Shown here piece after piece: positions 37,929-46,923 of a stretch of 56,998 nucleotides of DNA; position 1 is the stretch's first letter; every line of letters begins with the position of its first letter. The stretch spans positions 1 through 56,998 of the forward strand of contig CAJAVP010000030.1 in NCBI GenBank assembly GCA_903945375.1, in the 5' to 3' direction. The notes under the pieces were generated by a model, which had not been told where the DNA came from, ran no database searches, and saw nothing but the letters and a program-made list of their open reading frames with translations. Source of the stretch: an uncultured Methylococcaceae bacterium (GTDB taxonomy: Bacteria; Pseudomonadota; Gammaproteobacteria; Methylococcales; Methylomonadaceae). The translations under genes and the position numbers were made by a program.

Positions 37929-40096
37929 TAAGATTTAGTGCGGATAATCTTTAAAACAATGGTCAATTCTTTAAGTCTGCGCATGATTTTGGCTAAATGC
38001 ACTCGATCTTTTACAGTCAAGGTAATCAAATCGATGCAGACTCGTTCGTCTTGATCAACGACATGAACATTTTCAATATTAGAATCTAACTCAGAAATGA
38101 CTGAGGCAACAGTAGCTAATGCCCCGCGTTGGTTAAGGATTTCTAATCGTAGCTCAACTGGAAAATCCCCAGCAACATCATGACTCCATTCCACATCCAG
38201 CCAACTGGCAGATTTGCTTCTTAGCACCGAGCGATTACGACATTCATGATGATGTACCACAATGCCCTTGCCGGGATTGAAAAAACCAATAATGGCATCA
38301 CCCGGAATGGGACGACAACATTTTGCTAATGTAATCACCATCCCCTCAGTACCCTTGATAACCAATGGCGTTTTTTGTGTTTGCTCACAGCCATTCAGCT
38401 TGATATTCGCGCTAATATCGTCTTGGGTAAGTTGCTTGGCTATCAAAAAAGGCATTTTATTCCCTAAGCCAATGTTTTCTAACAAAACATCTAAGGATGA
38501 CATGTCCAGCATTTTACAAAATTTGCGTAATTTTGCCGGATCAATCATTTCGATCTGCATATTCATTTGTTGCAGCTCTTTCTCCAAAAGTCGTCGCCCT
38601 AAATTAATTGCTTCTTGCTGCTTAAAGTGTTTTAGATAATTACGAATGCTAGAACGCGCTTTAGCCGTAATCACATAATTTAACCATAAGGGATTCGGTC
38701 TAGCCCAAACTGCGGTGATGACTTCAACAGTCATGCCATTTTCAAGCTTAGTTTGCAAAGGCACTAACTGTTTGTCGATTCGCGCTGACACACAGCCATT
38801 ACCGATATCCGTATGCACCGCATAAGCAAAATCGACAATCGTCGCACCGCGTGGCAATTTAATAATCCCGCCTTTAGGTGTAAAAACAAACACTTCCTGA
38901 GGGAATAAATCGACTTTTAGGTTATCAATAAATTCTAAAGAATCGCCGGCTGATTTTTGAATTTCTAATAAATCGCGTAACCATTCATTCGCTCGCGCCT
39001 GAAATTTTTCTGATTTATCGTCTTCTGACTTATATAACCAATGCGCGGCAATACCCGATTCAGCCATACGGTGCATATCATGGGTTCTGATCTGAATTTC
39101 AATGTTCAAACCATGTGGCCCAATCAGAATGGTATGTAAGGACTGATAGCCATTCGCTTTAGGCAGCGCAATATAATCCTTAAAGCGACCCGGCACGGGC
39201 TTATATAAATTATGCACAATACCGAGTACCCGATAGCAGGTATCAACGGTATCGCAAAAAATCCGAAACGCATAAACATCAAACACCGCCGCCAACGAGA
39301 TTTTTTTGGTGTGCATTTTTTGATAAATGCTCCACAAATGTTTTTGCCGACCGGAAACTTGACAGCTTAAATGCCCTTCATCTAAGCGATTTTTTATTGA
39401 GCTTTCAATAACATTGACCAACTCATTACGATTACCGCGTTTTTTTTTGACAGCGGATTTAAGCACCGCATAACGCAACGGATACATCGCCTCAAAACTC
39501 AGCGTCTCAAGTTTGTGACGTATGGAATTCATACCCAAACGATTCGCGATAGGCGCGTAAATATCTAAAGTTTCACGCGCAATGCGGCGTTTTTTTTCCG
39601 GCGGCATCACCCCTAAGGTTTGCATATTGTGCAAGCGGTCAGCCAATTTCACCATAATGACCCGTAAATCTTTACCCATAGCTAAAAACATTTTACGGAC
39701 ATTTTCAGCCTGTGCTTCGGCATGAGATTTACTGTCGATCTTACTCAGCTTGGTTACACCATCGACCAATTCGGCGACATCTATGGTAAATTTTTCTGCT
39801 AATTCTTTTTTGCTGACTGAAGTATCTTCTATCACATCATGTAAAATGGCTGCCATAATGCCATTCGCGTCCATACGCATTTCAGCAAGACTAATGGCGA
39901 CTGCAACCGGATGACAAATATAATCTTCACCCGTTTTACGCACTTGACCCGAATGCGCTAATGCGCCAAATTCATAAGCTCGCACACAGTCATCAATCTG
40001 GTTTTGTTCCAGATAACCCGACAAGGTTTCACACAAGCGCAGGATCAACTTATCCTGAGGACGCTCTGGCTCGACATGATCGGCTTCTGGTAACAT
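37928..40096 (-). CDS. spoT: Bifunctional (p)ppGpp synthase/hydrolase SpoT
   Basis: SpoT sets cellular (p)ppGpp during starvation. At 722 residues the order is complete: an HD hydrolase domain with HSGQVRKTGEDYICHPV and the metal motif ILHDVIEDT, a synthetase domain with PKANGYQSLHT and EIQIRTHDMH, a TGS domain (VFTPKGGIIKLPRGATIVDF), and a C-terminal ACT domain. The intact HD box argues for hydrolase activity, so SpoT rather than RelA. It follows rpoZ by seven bp, the standard rpoZ-spoT unit. Confidence 0.96.
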   Translation of the reverse strand: MLPEADHVEPERPQDKLILRLCETLSGYLEQNQIDDCVRAYEFGALAHSGQVRKTGEDYICHPVAVAISLAEMRMDANGIMAAILHDVIEDTSVSKKELAEKFTIDVAELVDGVTKLSKIDSKSHAEAQAENVRKMFLAMGKDLRVIMVKLADRLHNMQTLGVMPPEKKRRIARETLDIYAPIANRLGMNSIRHKLETLSFEAMYPLRYAVLKSAVKKKRGNRNELVNVIESSIKNRLDEGHLSCQVSGRQKHLWSIYQKMHTKKISLAAVFDVYAFRIFCDTVDTCYRVLGIVHNLYKPVPGRFKDYIALPKANGYQSLHTILIGPHGLNIEIQIRTHDMHRMAESGIAAHWLYKSEDDKSEKFQARANEWLRDLLEIQKSAGDSLEFIDNLKVDLFPQEVFVFTPKGGIIKLPRGATIVDFAYAVHTDIGNGCVSARIDKQLVPLQTKLENGMTVEVITAVWARPNPLWLNYVITAKARSSIRNYLKHFKQQEAINLGRRLLEKELQQMNMQIEMIDPAKLRKFCKMLDMSSLDVLLENIGLGNKMPFLIAKQLTQDDISANIKLNGCEQTQKTPLVIKGTEGMVITLAKCCRPIPGDAIIGFFNPGKGIVVHHHECRNRSVLRSKSASWLDVEWSHDVAGDFPVELRLEILNQRGALATVASVISELDSNIENVHVVDQDERVCIDLITLTVKDRVHLAKIMRRLKELTIVLKIIRTKS

Positions 40097-40103
40097 AGCT
40101 TAA

Positions 40104-40343
40104 TTAGAACAGCGGGGGATAATCATGACTTTCACCAACACGATGCAACATATTGACATTGCTCGCATTAACATGTCCTGCGGCAATTTCACGCAATGCC
40201 AAAACAGTGTCTTTATCTTTACCACGCGGTAAAAACTCGGTCGCCCCATGACTGAGCTGACGCGCTCGGGTGCTGGCTAATAAAACAAGTTTGAAACGAT
40301 TTTCTACATGTTCCAAACAATCTTCGATAGTAACTCTGGCCAT
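40104..40343 (-). CDS. rpoZ: RNA polymerase omega subunit
   Basis: Omega chaperones beta-prime into the RNA polymerase core and contributes to one ppGpp binding site, fitting its linkage to spoT. The 79-residue sequence starts [20 protein letters not shown] and has [11 protein letters not shown] and [13 protein letters not shown], all standard. Gmk, often upstream, is absent. Confidence 0.97.
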   Translation of the reverse strand: MARVTIEDCLEHVENRFKLVLLASTRARQLSHGATEFLPRGKDKDTVLALREIAAGHVNASNVNMLHRVGESHDYPPLF

Positions 40344-40369
40344 TATGTATACCTAAAAAATACAACTAT

Positions 40370-40400
40370 GAAAAAATCGGCCTGCTAACAACAGGCCGAT
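40370..40400 (-). terminator. Intrinsic terminator for pgk
   Basis: ATCGGCCTG and CAGGCCGAT form a perfect 9-bp stem with a seven-base loop, followed on the minus strand by six T. It separates pgk from rpoZ-spoT. Confidence 0.9.
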
Positions 40401-40463
40401 AGGAGAAAATATTGTAATGACAAATCCCTAAGCTCTCGTAAGAATACGCGAACCTCAGATAAA

Positions 40464-41633
40464 TTATCTGGATTTTAAAATTGTAACAGCCGGTAATTCT
40501 TTACCTTCCAAAAACTCAAGGAATGCACCGCCACCGGTAGAGGTGTAAGACACACCATCATTCACACCAAACTGATCAATGGCCGCTAAGGTATCACCAC
40601 CGCCAGCAATCGAGAATGCCTGACTTTCGGCAATCGCTTTAGCTAGAACTTTGGTACCTTCACTGAATTGTTCAATTTCAAAAACGCCCACTGGACCATT
40701 CCAAACAATCGTGCCGGCTGATTTTAATAACTCCGCATATTGTTTTGCGGTTTCAGGCCCAATGTCTAACACCATATCATCTTCAGCGATATCCGCTACG
40801 GCTTTAATCGTCGCGGTGGCAGTCTCTGAAAATTCCTTTGCACAAACGACATCAACAGGAATTGGAATCTCTGAACCGGCTTGTTTAGCGGCGCTAATCA
40901 GTGCTTTTGCTTCATCAACTAAATCAGCTTCATAAAGCGATTTGCCCACCGCATAACCCGCTGCGGCAATAAAGGTGTTCGCAATACCACCACCGACAAT
41001 CAATTGATCCACTTTTCCGGATAAAGATTTTAGCACCTGTAATTTGCCAGATACTTTAGAGCCACCTACGATAGCAATCAAAGGTTTAGCAGGCGTTTCT
41101 AAGGCTTTACCCAAGGCATCTAATTCACTTGCGAGCAATGGACCGGCACAAGCAATCGGTGCGAATTTTGCCACGCTATGGGTAGATGCTTGCGCTCGAT
41201 GTGCTGTACCAAACGCATCCATGACAAACACATCACATAATGCCGCCATTTTTTGACCCAATTCGTCACTGTTTTTTTCTTCACCCAGATTAAAACGTAC
41301 GTTTTCGCACAACACCACTTCACCCGGTGCAACGGTCACCCCCTCTAACCAGTCTTTTTCCAATCTTACTGGCTTGCCCAGTAAGCTAGATAATCTTTCT
41401 GCAACTGGTTTTAATGATGATTCGTCGTCATAAACACCTTCAACGGGACGACCCAAATGCGACATCACAATCACTGCTGCACCGGCAGCCAAGGCTTTTT
41501 CAATGGTGGGAACACTCGCTTGGATACGAATATCACTGGTCACTTGACCATTTTTTACCGGCACATTCAGATCTTGGCGAATTAATACACGTTTACCGGC
41601 TAAATCAAGATCAACCATTCTTTGAATCGACAT
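40464..41633 (-). CDS. pgk: Phosphoglycerate kinase
   Basis: Pgk interconverts 1,3-bisphosphoglycerate and 3-phosphoglycerate with ADP or [19 protein letters not shown] near the N terminus, SHLGRPVEG, and the nucleotide site [13 protein letters not shown] with [14 protein letters not shown] at the end are family signatures in 389 residues. Gap and tkt/pyk neighbours are missing. A terminator follows. Confidence 0.98.
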   Translation of the reverse strand: MSIQRMVDLDLAGKRVLIRQDLNVPVKNGQVTSDIRIQASVPTIEKALAAGAAVIVMSHLGRPVEGVYDDESSLKPVAERLSSLLGKPVRLEKDWLEGVTVAPGEVVLCENVRFNLGEEKNSDELGQKMAALCDVFVMDAFGTAHRAQASTHSVAKFAPIACAGPLLASELDALGKALETPAKPLIAIVGGSKVSGKLQVLKSLSGKVDQLIVGGGIANTFIAAAGYAVGKSLYEADLVDEAKALISAAKQAGSEIPIPVDVVCAKEFSETATATIKAVADIAEDDMVLDIGPETAKQYAELLKSAGTIVWNGPVGVFEIEQFSEGTKVLAKAIAESQAFSIAGGGDTLAAIDQFGVNDGVSYTSTGGGAFLEFLEGKELPAVTILKSR

Positions 41634-41693
41634 ATTTATCTCTCTTTTTTGTGGAAAAATTACAGTGAAATGACTAACAGATTACTTCATAAA

Positions 41694-42248
41694 TTACGCT
41701 TTCCATTTGATCGAGCAACCGATACTAGGTATTTGGCTTTCAGGGCCTTTACCCGTCTCGGCGACTTGTTGCATTGCGTCAAACAGTTCACGCCGACTGC
41801 CTTCGGGTGCCGCCTCTTTATTGCTGGCATCTAAGCGTCCACGATATTGCAGTTCGGCATGGGCATTATAACCAAAAAAATCCGGTGTACAGACAGCACC
41901 GTATGCTTTTGCAACGTCTTGAGATGCATCGAGGAGGTATGGAAAAGGATATTGATGCAACACCGACATACGTTTCATATTATCGAAAGAGTCCTCTGGA
42001 TAAGCCTCTACATCATTTGACATGATGGCGACACTGGCAATGCCCAATGATTTTAATGCCAGCAAATCTTTAATCAAACGCTCATGCACAGCTTTAACAT
42101 ACGGGCAATGATTGCAGATAAACATGACCAATAAACCATTTTCGCCCATGCACTCTGACAAACACCAGTGCCGACCATCAACGCCAAGTAGATTAAAATC
42201 AGGAGCGGCTTGCCCAAAATCACAGACCGGTGTTGCTATTAAAGCCAT
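41694..42248 (-). CDS. Thioredoxin-like redoxin with CxxC motif
   Basis: This 184-residue protein belongs to the AhpC/TSA-like thioredoxin family with the hallmark MFICNHCPYVKAVHERL; the CxxC pair is Cys45 and Cys48. APDFNLLGVDG and AYGAVCTPDFFGYN are also typical of the group. It has no signal peptide, so it is probably cytoplasmic. The exact role (peroxide reduction or disulfide exchange) is not known. It lies four bp after a DedA gene. Confidence 0.88.
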   Translation of the reverse strand: MALIATPVCDFGQAAPDFNLLGVDGRHWCLSECMGENGLLVMFICNHCPYVKAVHERLIKDLLALKSLGIASVAIMSNDVEAYPEDSFDNMKRMSVLHQYPFPYLLDASQDVAKAYGAVCTPDFFGYNAHAELQYRGRLDASNKEAAPEGSRRELFDAMQQVAETGKGPESQIPSIGCSIKWKA

Positions 42249-42252
42249 TTGA

Positions 42253-42885
42253 TTACTCCTTATTCATCGTTTTTTTATGACTCAAATACCATTTGAGCGC
42301 CATAAAAGCGGTTGCGGCCAATACGGCAAATAAAATCCCATGCTCAACATTTTTGATTGTTTTCAGCAAATTATCAGCAACGTCACCAAAATGATAGACT
42401 AGCCAGACGATACTTGGAACACTGATTAATGCCGCTAAACCGTCATAGAAAAAAAACACTTGAAAAGGCAAATGCAGCGTCCCGGCTGAAAAAAAGGTCG
42501 GTGCTCTTAATAACGGCATAAAACGCGACACAAAGATAACTTTATTGCCGTGTTCATGTAATTTGATTTTTACAGACTCCAGCCGTTCAGGTGTCAGTAG
42601 TTTACTAAACAAAGGTTTTTTGGTCATTTCTCGACCATACTTTGCACCCAGCCAAAAGATAGTGCTATCACCTACCAAGACTCCCGCCATACAAACAATG
42701 ATCATGACCCAGACATTAACCATACCGTAATAAGCTAGCATCCCGGCAACAAATAGGGTGATATCTTCAGGGATGGGCAAACCCAATCCACAAGCGAGTA
42801 AAATTCCAAATACCAAGACATAGGGCATAACCCCACTAAAATTGAGCACAAAACCTAACAATTCCTGCACTGTGTAATCCCCCAT
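42253..42885 (-). CDS. DedA family membrane protein
   Basis: DedA/SNARE-associated family proteins are inner-membrane proteins, several of which move lipid carriers such as undecaprenyl phosphate. The 210-residue sequence has ACGLGLPIPEDITLFVAGML, then FWLGAKYGREM and the basic family motif VSRFMPLLRAPTFFSAGTL. Four to five hydrophobic segments are visible. Substrate in this organism unknown. It is co-oriented with the thioredoxin-like gene. Confidence 0.93.
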   Translation of the reverse strand: MGDYTVQELLGFVLNFSGVMPYVLVFGILLACGLGLPIPEDITLFVAGMLAYYGMVNVWVMIIVCMAGVLVGDSTIFWLGAKYGREMTKKPLFSKLLTPERLESVKIKLHEHGNKVIFVSRFMPLLRAPTFFSAGTLHLPFQVFFFYDGLAALISVPSIVWLVYHFGDVADNLLKTIKNVEHGILFAVLAATAFMALKWYLSHKKTMNKE

Positions 42886-43024
42886 AGAATAATAATTATT
42901 GTTGTAATCTGCGCTTTCCCGCTATCGCACACCTTGGCATTGGACGCAATCTTCTTGGTTGTTATAAAACTATTACTAACTTCCATCCCATTATAGCAAG
43001 CTTAGTTCGCAATCCCTTTGGATT

Positions 43025-43480
43025 TCAGGATTCTTGTTCATTTATTTTGGGTTCAAGATGAATAATTTTTCCTTGTTCATCAAAAAAAACAGTAATCAAA
43101 CTCGCCAATCGGCAAGGTGCTAATTCGCCGCGTGAGACGTGGTAAAAAGCACATAATTGCTCATCATCGACCGCTTCTTTTAACAACGCTGGGCGTTTTG
43201 TCTTACGGGATACTCGAAAATAAACCCAACTTAACCATAACACCACTTGTACCAATAACACCTCAGCATAAATCTTCAGCAGATGTAATAAGCTGCTGTA
43301 CCCCCCAAACCAGCGCATCTCATCATTCATTTTATAATCGCCAAGCAACCAATCCGCTAAGGTTACGAGGGGTATTAATAAATAAAGCCACATCAGCCAA
43401 CACAGCATCCACACTAAGAGACTACCCACCCGTTTTTGCAAACTCTGCAAATGGGGATAATCAATAATAAATTCCTTCAT
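43025..43480 (-). CDS. pgaD: PgaD-like exopolysaccharide synthesis protein
   Basis: PgaD is a small inner-membrane partner that stimulates the PgaC synthase and is the cyclic-di-GMP-dependent part of the complex in E. coli. From ATG 43480, overlapping the pgaC stop by four bases (ATGA), it is 151 residues with two transmembrane segments (VGSLLVWMLCWLMWLYLLI and LLKIYAEVLLVQVVLWLSWV). A TTG at 43513 would lengthen it into pgaC and is not needed. Sequence conservation in PgaD is low, so the call leans on position. Confidence 0.8.
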   Translation of the reverse strand: MKEFIIDYPHLQSLQKRVGSLLVWMLCWLMWLYLLIPLVTLADWLLGDYKMNDEMRWFGGYSSLLHLLKIYAEVLLVQVVLWLSWVYFRVSRKTKRPALLKEAVDDEQLCAFYHVSRGELAPCRLASLITVFFDEQGKIIHLEPKINEQES

Positions 43481-44835
43481 TTTTTCCGTAAGCCCCGATC
43501 TAAAGTCACCCAAACCGCACGTTGACCACGCTTTTTTCTTAACGCTTTAATCGTGCCAGCAATCGTCGTTCCGACATTCATCAACCAATACGCAATGGGA
43601 TACCAAACCATCCAGTAATAATATCGAGCCGTGCCTTTACCGCTGTATTCGTAGCGTGAATCAATCGACAAACTCACCGCAAACTGGATTAAGCAAGTTA
43701 AGCTCAGTAAGGTACTCGTCCAACTGGGACTAAGATTATGCAATGACTCACTATGCGAACCCAACCCTAAACCTACGATGCCCAATAAAATATGCAAGAG
43801 AATTAAATGCGCCCAAACGGTACTTATCAAACATTCAAAGTACAATAGCCACATTCCGCGCGAACGCCAACGAAATAAAGCACTAAAATAACGTAACAAA
43901 ACCTCTGCACCGCCCTGCGCCCAGCGAACCCGCTGCCGCCAGAGTCCTTTTAGCGTTTCAGGCATTAACACCCAACACAATGCATTGGGTTCAAAATAAA
44001 TCGACCAACCCGCTAGCTGCAATTTCCAACTGATATCAATATCTTCCGTCACCATGTCGTTACTCCAATAACCGACATCATGTAATGCCGATTTACGGAA
44101 TGCGGCAATCACACCCGACACAGTAAACACCTTACCATAAGAACGTTGCGCCCGTTTGATCATACCGATAATGGCCGAGAACTCCCCCACTTGAATACGC
44201 CCTAATAAGGTGGAACGGTTTCGAATACGTGGATTACCGGTTACCGCCCCTACTTGCGGATTAACCAAGAAATGCCTAACCATCCAGACGACGGCTTCTG
44301 GTGCAAGCAACGCATCGCCATCAATACAAACCAGATACTCACTATTAGCCAACAATGCCGCCGTCCGCAACCCCATCGCTTTGCCTTGATTAGTATGTAA
44401 ATTAATCACTCGCAACTGTTCATGTTGTTCGGCTAATTGCAATAACACCGCCAAGGTATTGTCTTTACTGCCATCGTTGATAGCAATGATTTCAATAGCC
44501 GGATATTTTTGCTGCAAGAGAATTTCGATGGTTTCGCGTATATTTTCCGACTCGTTATAGCAAGGTACCAAAATGGATACCGGTGGATAACTGGATAATT
44601 GCGGCGTGTATTCAATATGCCCTTGCTTACCCCGCTCAAATCGGTAATAGAAAATGATGGCACCAAACATCCAGATATACGCCATAAACAGCGGATAGTA
44701 ATAAATGAAGCCACTGATAAATCCGTTAAGTAGCTGCCATTGATACATGCTAATTAACGCTGCCTCTGTCGCACTCTCAAACGCCCGTAAAGACATCATG
44801 AGGCTTGATAGACTGCTCTCAAAAAAATAATTCAT
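43477..44835 (-). CDS. pgaC: Poly-beta-1,6-N-acetylglucosamine synthase PgaC
   Basis: PgaC is the processive GT2 synthase that makes and translocates PNAG. It has N-terminal membrane helices, then the GT2 motifs ILVPCYNESENI, DGDALL, the TEDIDISW acceptor box and QRVRWAQGGAEV. Further membrane helices follow, and the total is 452 residues. It sits between pgaB and pgaD. The HD-GYP protein elsewhere in the window could influence this pathway through cyclic di-GMP, but that is speculation. Confidence 0.95.
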   Translation of the reverse strand: MNYFFESSLSSLMMSLRAFESATEAALISMYQWQLLNGFISGFIYYYPLFMAYIWMFGAIIFYYRFERGKQGHIEYTPQLSSYPPVSILVPCYNESENIRETIEILLQQKYPAIEIIAINDGSKDNTLAVLLQLAEQHEQLRVINLHTNQGKAMGLRTAALLANSEYLVCIDGDALLAPEAVVWMVRHFLVNPQVGAVTGNPRIRNRSTLLGRIQVGEFSAIIGMIKRAQRSYGKVFTVSGVIAAFRKSALHDVGYWSNDMVTEDIDISWKLQLAGWSIYFEPNALCWVLMPETLKGLWRQRVRWAQGGAEVLLRYFSALFRWRSRGMWLLYFECLISTVWAHLILLHILLGIVGLGLGSHSESLHNLSPSWTSTLLSLTCLIQFAVSLSIDSRYEYSGKGTARYYYWMVWYPIAYWLMNVGTTIAGTIKALRKKRGQRAVWVTLDRGLRKK

Positions 44836-44841
44836 GCCGTT

Positions 44842-46782
44842 TTACGGTAAATTAGGAAGAGAAAAATGTTGTTGTAAGACCTTGAGACTGGGCTGATCGG
44901 TAAAAACATTATCAGGATAATATCCTAGATGCTTAACCCCCAATTTTTTTAACAGCGTCAGTTGCTCAATAAATACCGGCATCGCGATTTTTTGTTGGGT
45001 TCTCCAATCAACCGACTGCAATTCAAAAATCATTTTATTTAAACCCTCAGGGTACGCTGCAGTGGCTTCGACTAATTTATGTAACCACACCAAGGGTTGC
45101 TCGGCTTCTTCCATAAACGGCATCGCTTCGATAGCGACATAATCATAATGCGCCAAAAACGAACTAAACGATTGAGCAAACCATTCTTCGCTGTCTGGCT
45201 GCAATAAAGGCAAAGCATAAAAATTTCGGGCGGTTTTAATGCCGGGGCGATACACGCGTACTCGGCTGGCTAATTCATCCGTAAACTGATTCAGCAATTC
45301 CGTTTTGTGCCGAGCCCACGCTAAACGCATGGCAGAAGTCGCATGAAGTTGCTCAAACTGTCCGGGCAAATGCCATAATTGTTGCGTCATCGCCAATGCT
45401 TGCTGTGAGGCATCTTCAAAATCAGACAAAATCCCATCGTCATGAAAAAGAATACCGTCGAAATTGCAATATTTAGCTAAATCCTCATAGATTTCAGCAA
45501 TATATTTACGGGCATCGGCTTGAAAGGGCGACAAACGCGTATAAATATGACTGGCCTTTTGTGCCTTACCATCACGCCATTCCTGCACATACCAGTTTTC
45601 CGGCAAATGGTTTTGATATGCAAGAATAGGCATCCACGCATAAACTTTAACGCCAGACACGCGCCTTAATTGCCAGGCGACTCGATTGAACAAATCTTGC
45701 TTAACCGGCAGATGTCGATTGGGAAAATACAGGCTATCAGCATTACCATCCCCATCTGGATCGGCGTAAGCTTGTAAAAAAACCGTGTTGATATTCATCG
45801 CTTTTATGCGCTTAACCACATTATCAATATTGAGTTCGGTTTGTTTAGGATCGTTATCATAAAGATAATCCATATCCAAATGCGCGACGCGCTGTTGTCG
45901 GTCGCTACGCAACGAGGTGATAACCTCTGCAAATTGCTCAACATTGGGGTTGCCAAACAAAATCAACCGACGCAAGGCATGAATATCAGCAATCGTATTA
46001 AACCCGTCAATTAAGCCCATTGTCATCGACATCCCCGCCTCATCCGCCGCTTCCAAGGCCAAACGATTATATTCACCATAAGGCCACACCATGACACGCG
46101 GTCTTTCGCCAGTCTGCTGAAAAATAAACGCCGCGCTGTCTAGTAATCTAGCACGAATACGAGCTTGATACTCCGTATCTGACTCATAACGCGCGGTCTG
46201 CGGATCATATAAGCGAGTCACGACCGCCGCTTGCGTATTGCCTTGTGGGTTGCCGACAATTCCCTTGTGCAAGTCATAGCTATGCGAGGCTATCTCGACT
46301 AAACCAGATTGTTTAAGCGCTTGAACTTCAGGCCACGTCAACAAGGCTTGAGTAATATCCGCAGGCTTATTTTTGCCCGCCATCCACTCACCCACCAATG
46401 AAACGGTCGCAGGTAAATGGTGTTTTTTTAACAACGGAAAAACTTTGCTATAAAAACTCTGATAACCATCATCAAACGTCAATAATACCGATTGTTTAGG
46501 CAGCGCTGTTTTACCCGCTGCCGCGTCAAAGACATCTTGTACGCGAATAATGTGATAGCCATGATCTCGCAACCAAACGATATGCGCTTCCAATCGATCC
46601 ACACTGACATCCGTAGAACTGACTGGCTGTGCCTTGCTTTCTATAATATCGTGATAATTAAGGACTAAAAAATGCCCATCATCTGCATGAGCAACACTCA
46701 AAACGAACCAAGACAATAAAAATAGCCCAAAATTTGCAAGAAAATACCGTTTACTGGCAATACAAAGGTTACAGAAAAGCAT
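44842..46782 (-). CDS. pgaB: PNAG deacetylase/hydrolase PgaB
   Basis: PgaB partially deacetylates PNAG in the periplasm so that it can be exported. The N-terminal polysaccharide deacetylase domain shows FLVLNYHDI, LLTFDDGYQSFYSKVFP and EIASHSYDLH; the C-terminal GH13-like/GH153 domain begins around residue 300 (HLDMDYLYDNDPKQT) with FHDDGILSD as its active-site region. Unlike E. coli PgaB it shows no clear lipobox; the leader ends VAHADD, like a signal peptidase I site. Length 646 is normal. PgaA, the outer-membrane porin, is not encoded beside it. Confidence 0.94.
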   Translation of the reverse strand: MLFCNLCIASKRYFLANFGLFLLSWFVLSVAHADDGHFLVLNYHDIIESKAQPVSSTDVSVDRLEAHIVWLRDHGYHIIRVQDVFDAAAGKTALPKQSVLLTFDDGYQSFYSKVFPLLKKHHLPATVSLVGEWMAGKNKPADITQALLTWPEVQALKQSGLVEIASHSYDLHKGIVGNPQGNTQAAVVTRLYDPQTARYESDTEYQARIRARLLDSAAFIFQQTGERPRVMVWPYGEYNRLALEAADEAGMSMTMGLIDGFNTIADIHALRRLILFGNPNVEQFAEVITSLRSDRQQRVAHLDMDYLYDNDPKQTELNIDNVVKRIKAMNINTVFLQAYADPDGDGNADSLYFPNRHLPVKQDLFNRVAWQLRRVSGVKVYAWMPILAYQNHLPENWYVQEWRDGKAQKASHIYTRLSPFQADARKYIAEIYEDLAKYCNFDGILFHDDGILSDFEDASQQALAMTQQLWHLPGQFEQLHATSAMRLAWARHKTELLNQFTDELASRVRVYRPGIKTARNFYALPLLQPDSEEWFAQSFSSFLAHYDYVAIEAMPFMEEAEQPLVWLHKLVEATAAYPEGLNKMIFELQSVDWRTQQKIAMPVFIEQLTLLKKLGVKHLGYYPDNVFTDQPSLKVLQQHFSLPNLP

Positions 46783-46923
46783 ATCAATCTACTGAAAGAG
46801 GTAAAATGCTTTATTCTACCAACTAAAGCGTTTGACTTCTAAAACATAACGTATGACGACATAGTTTTCTGCATACCTTAGACTGACAATCGACCCACTA
46901 TTCCAATACCTATTGGCTATCCC

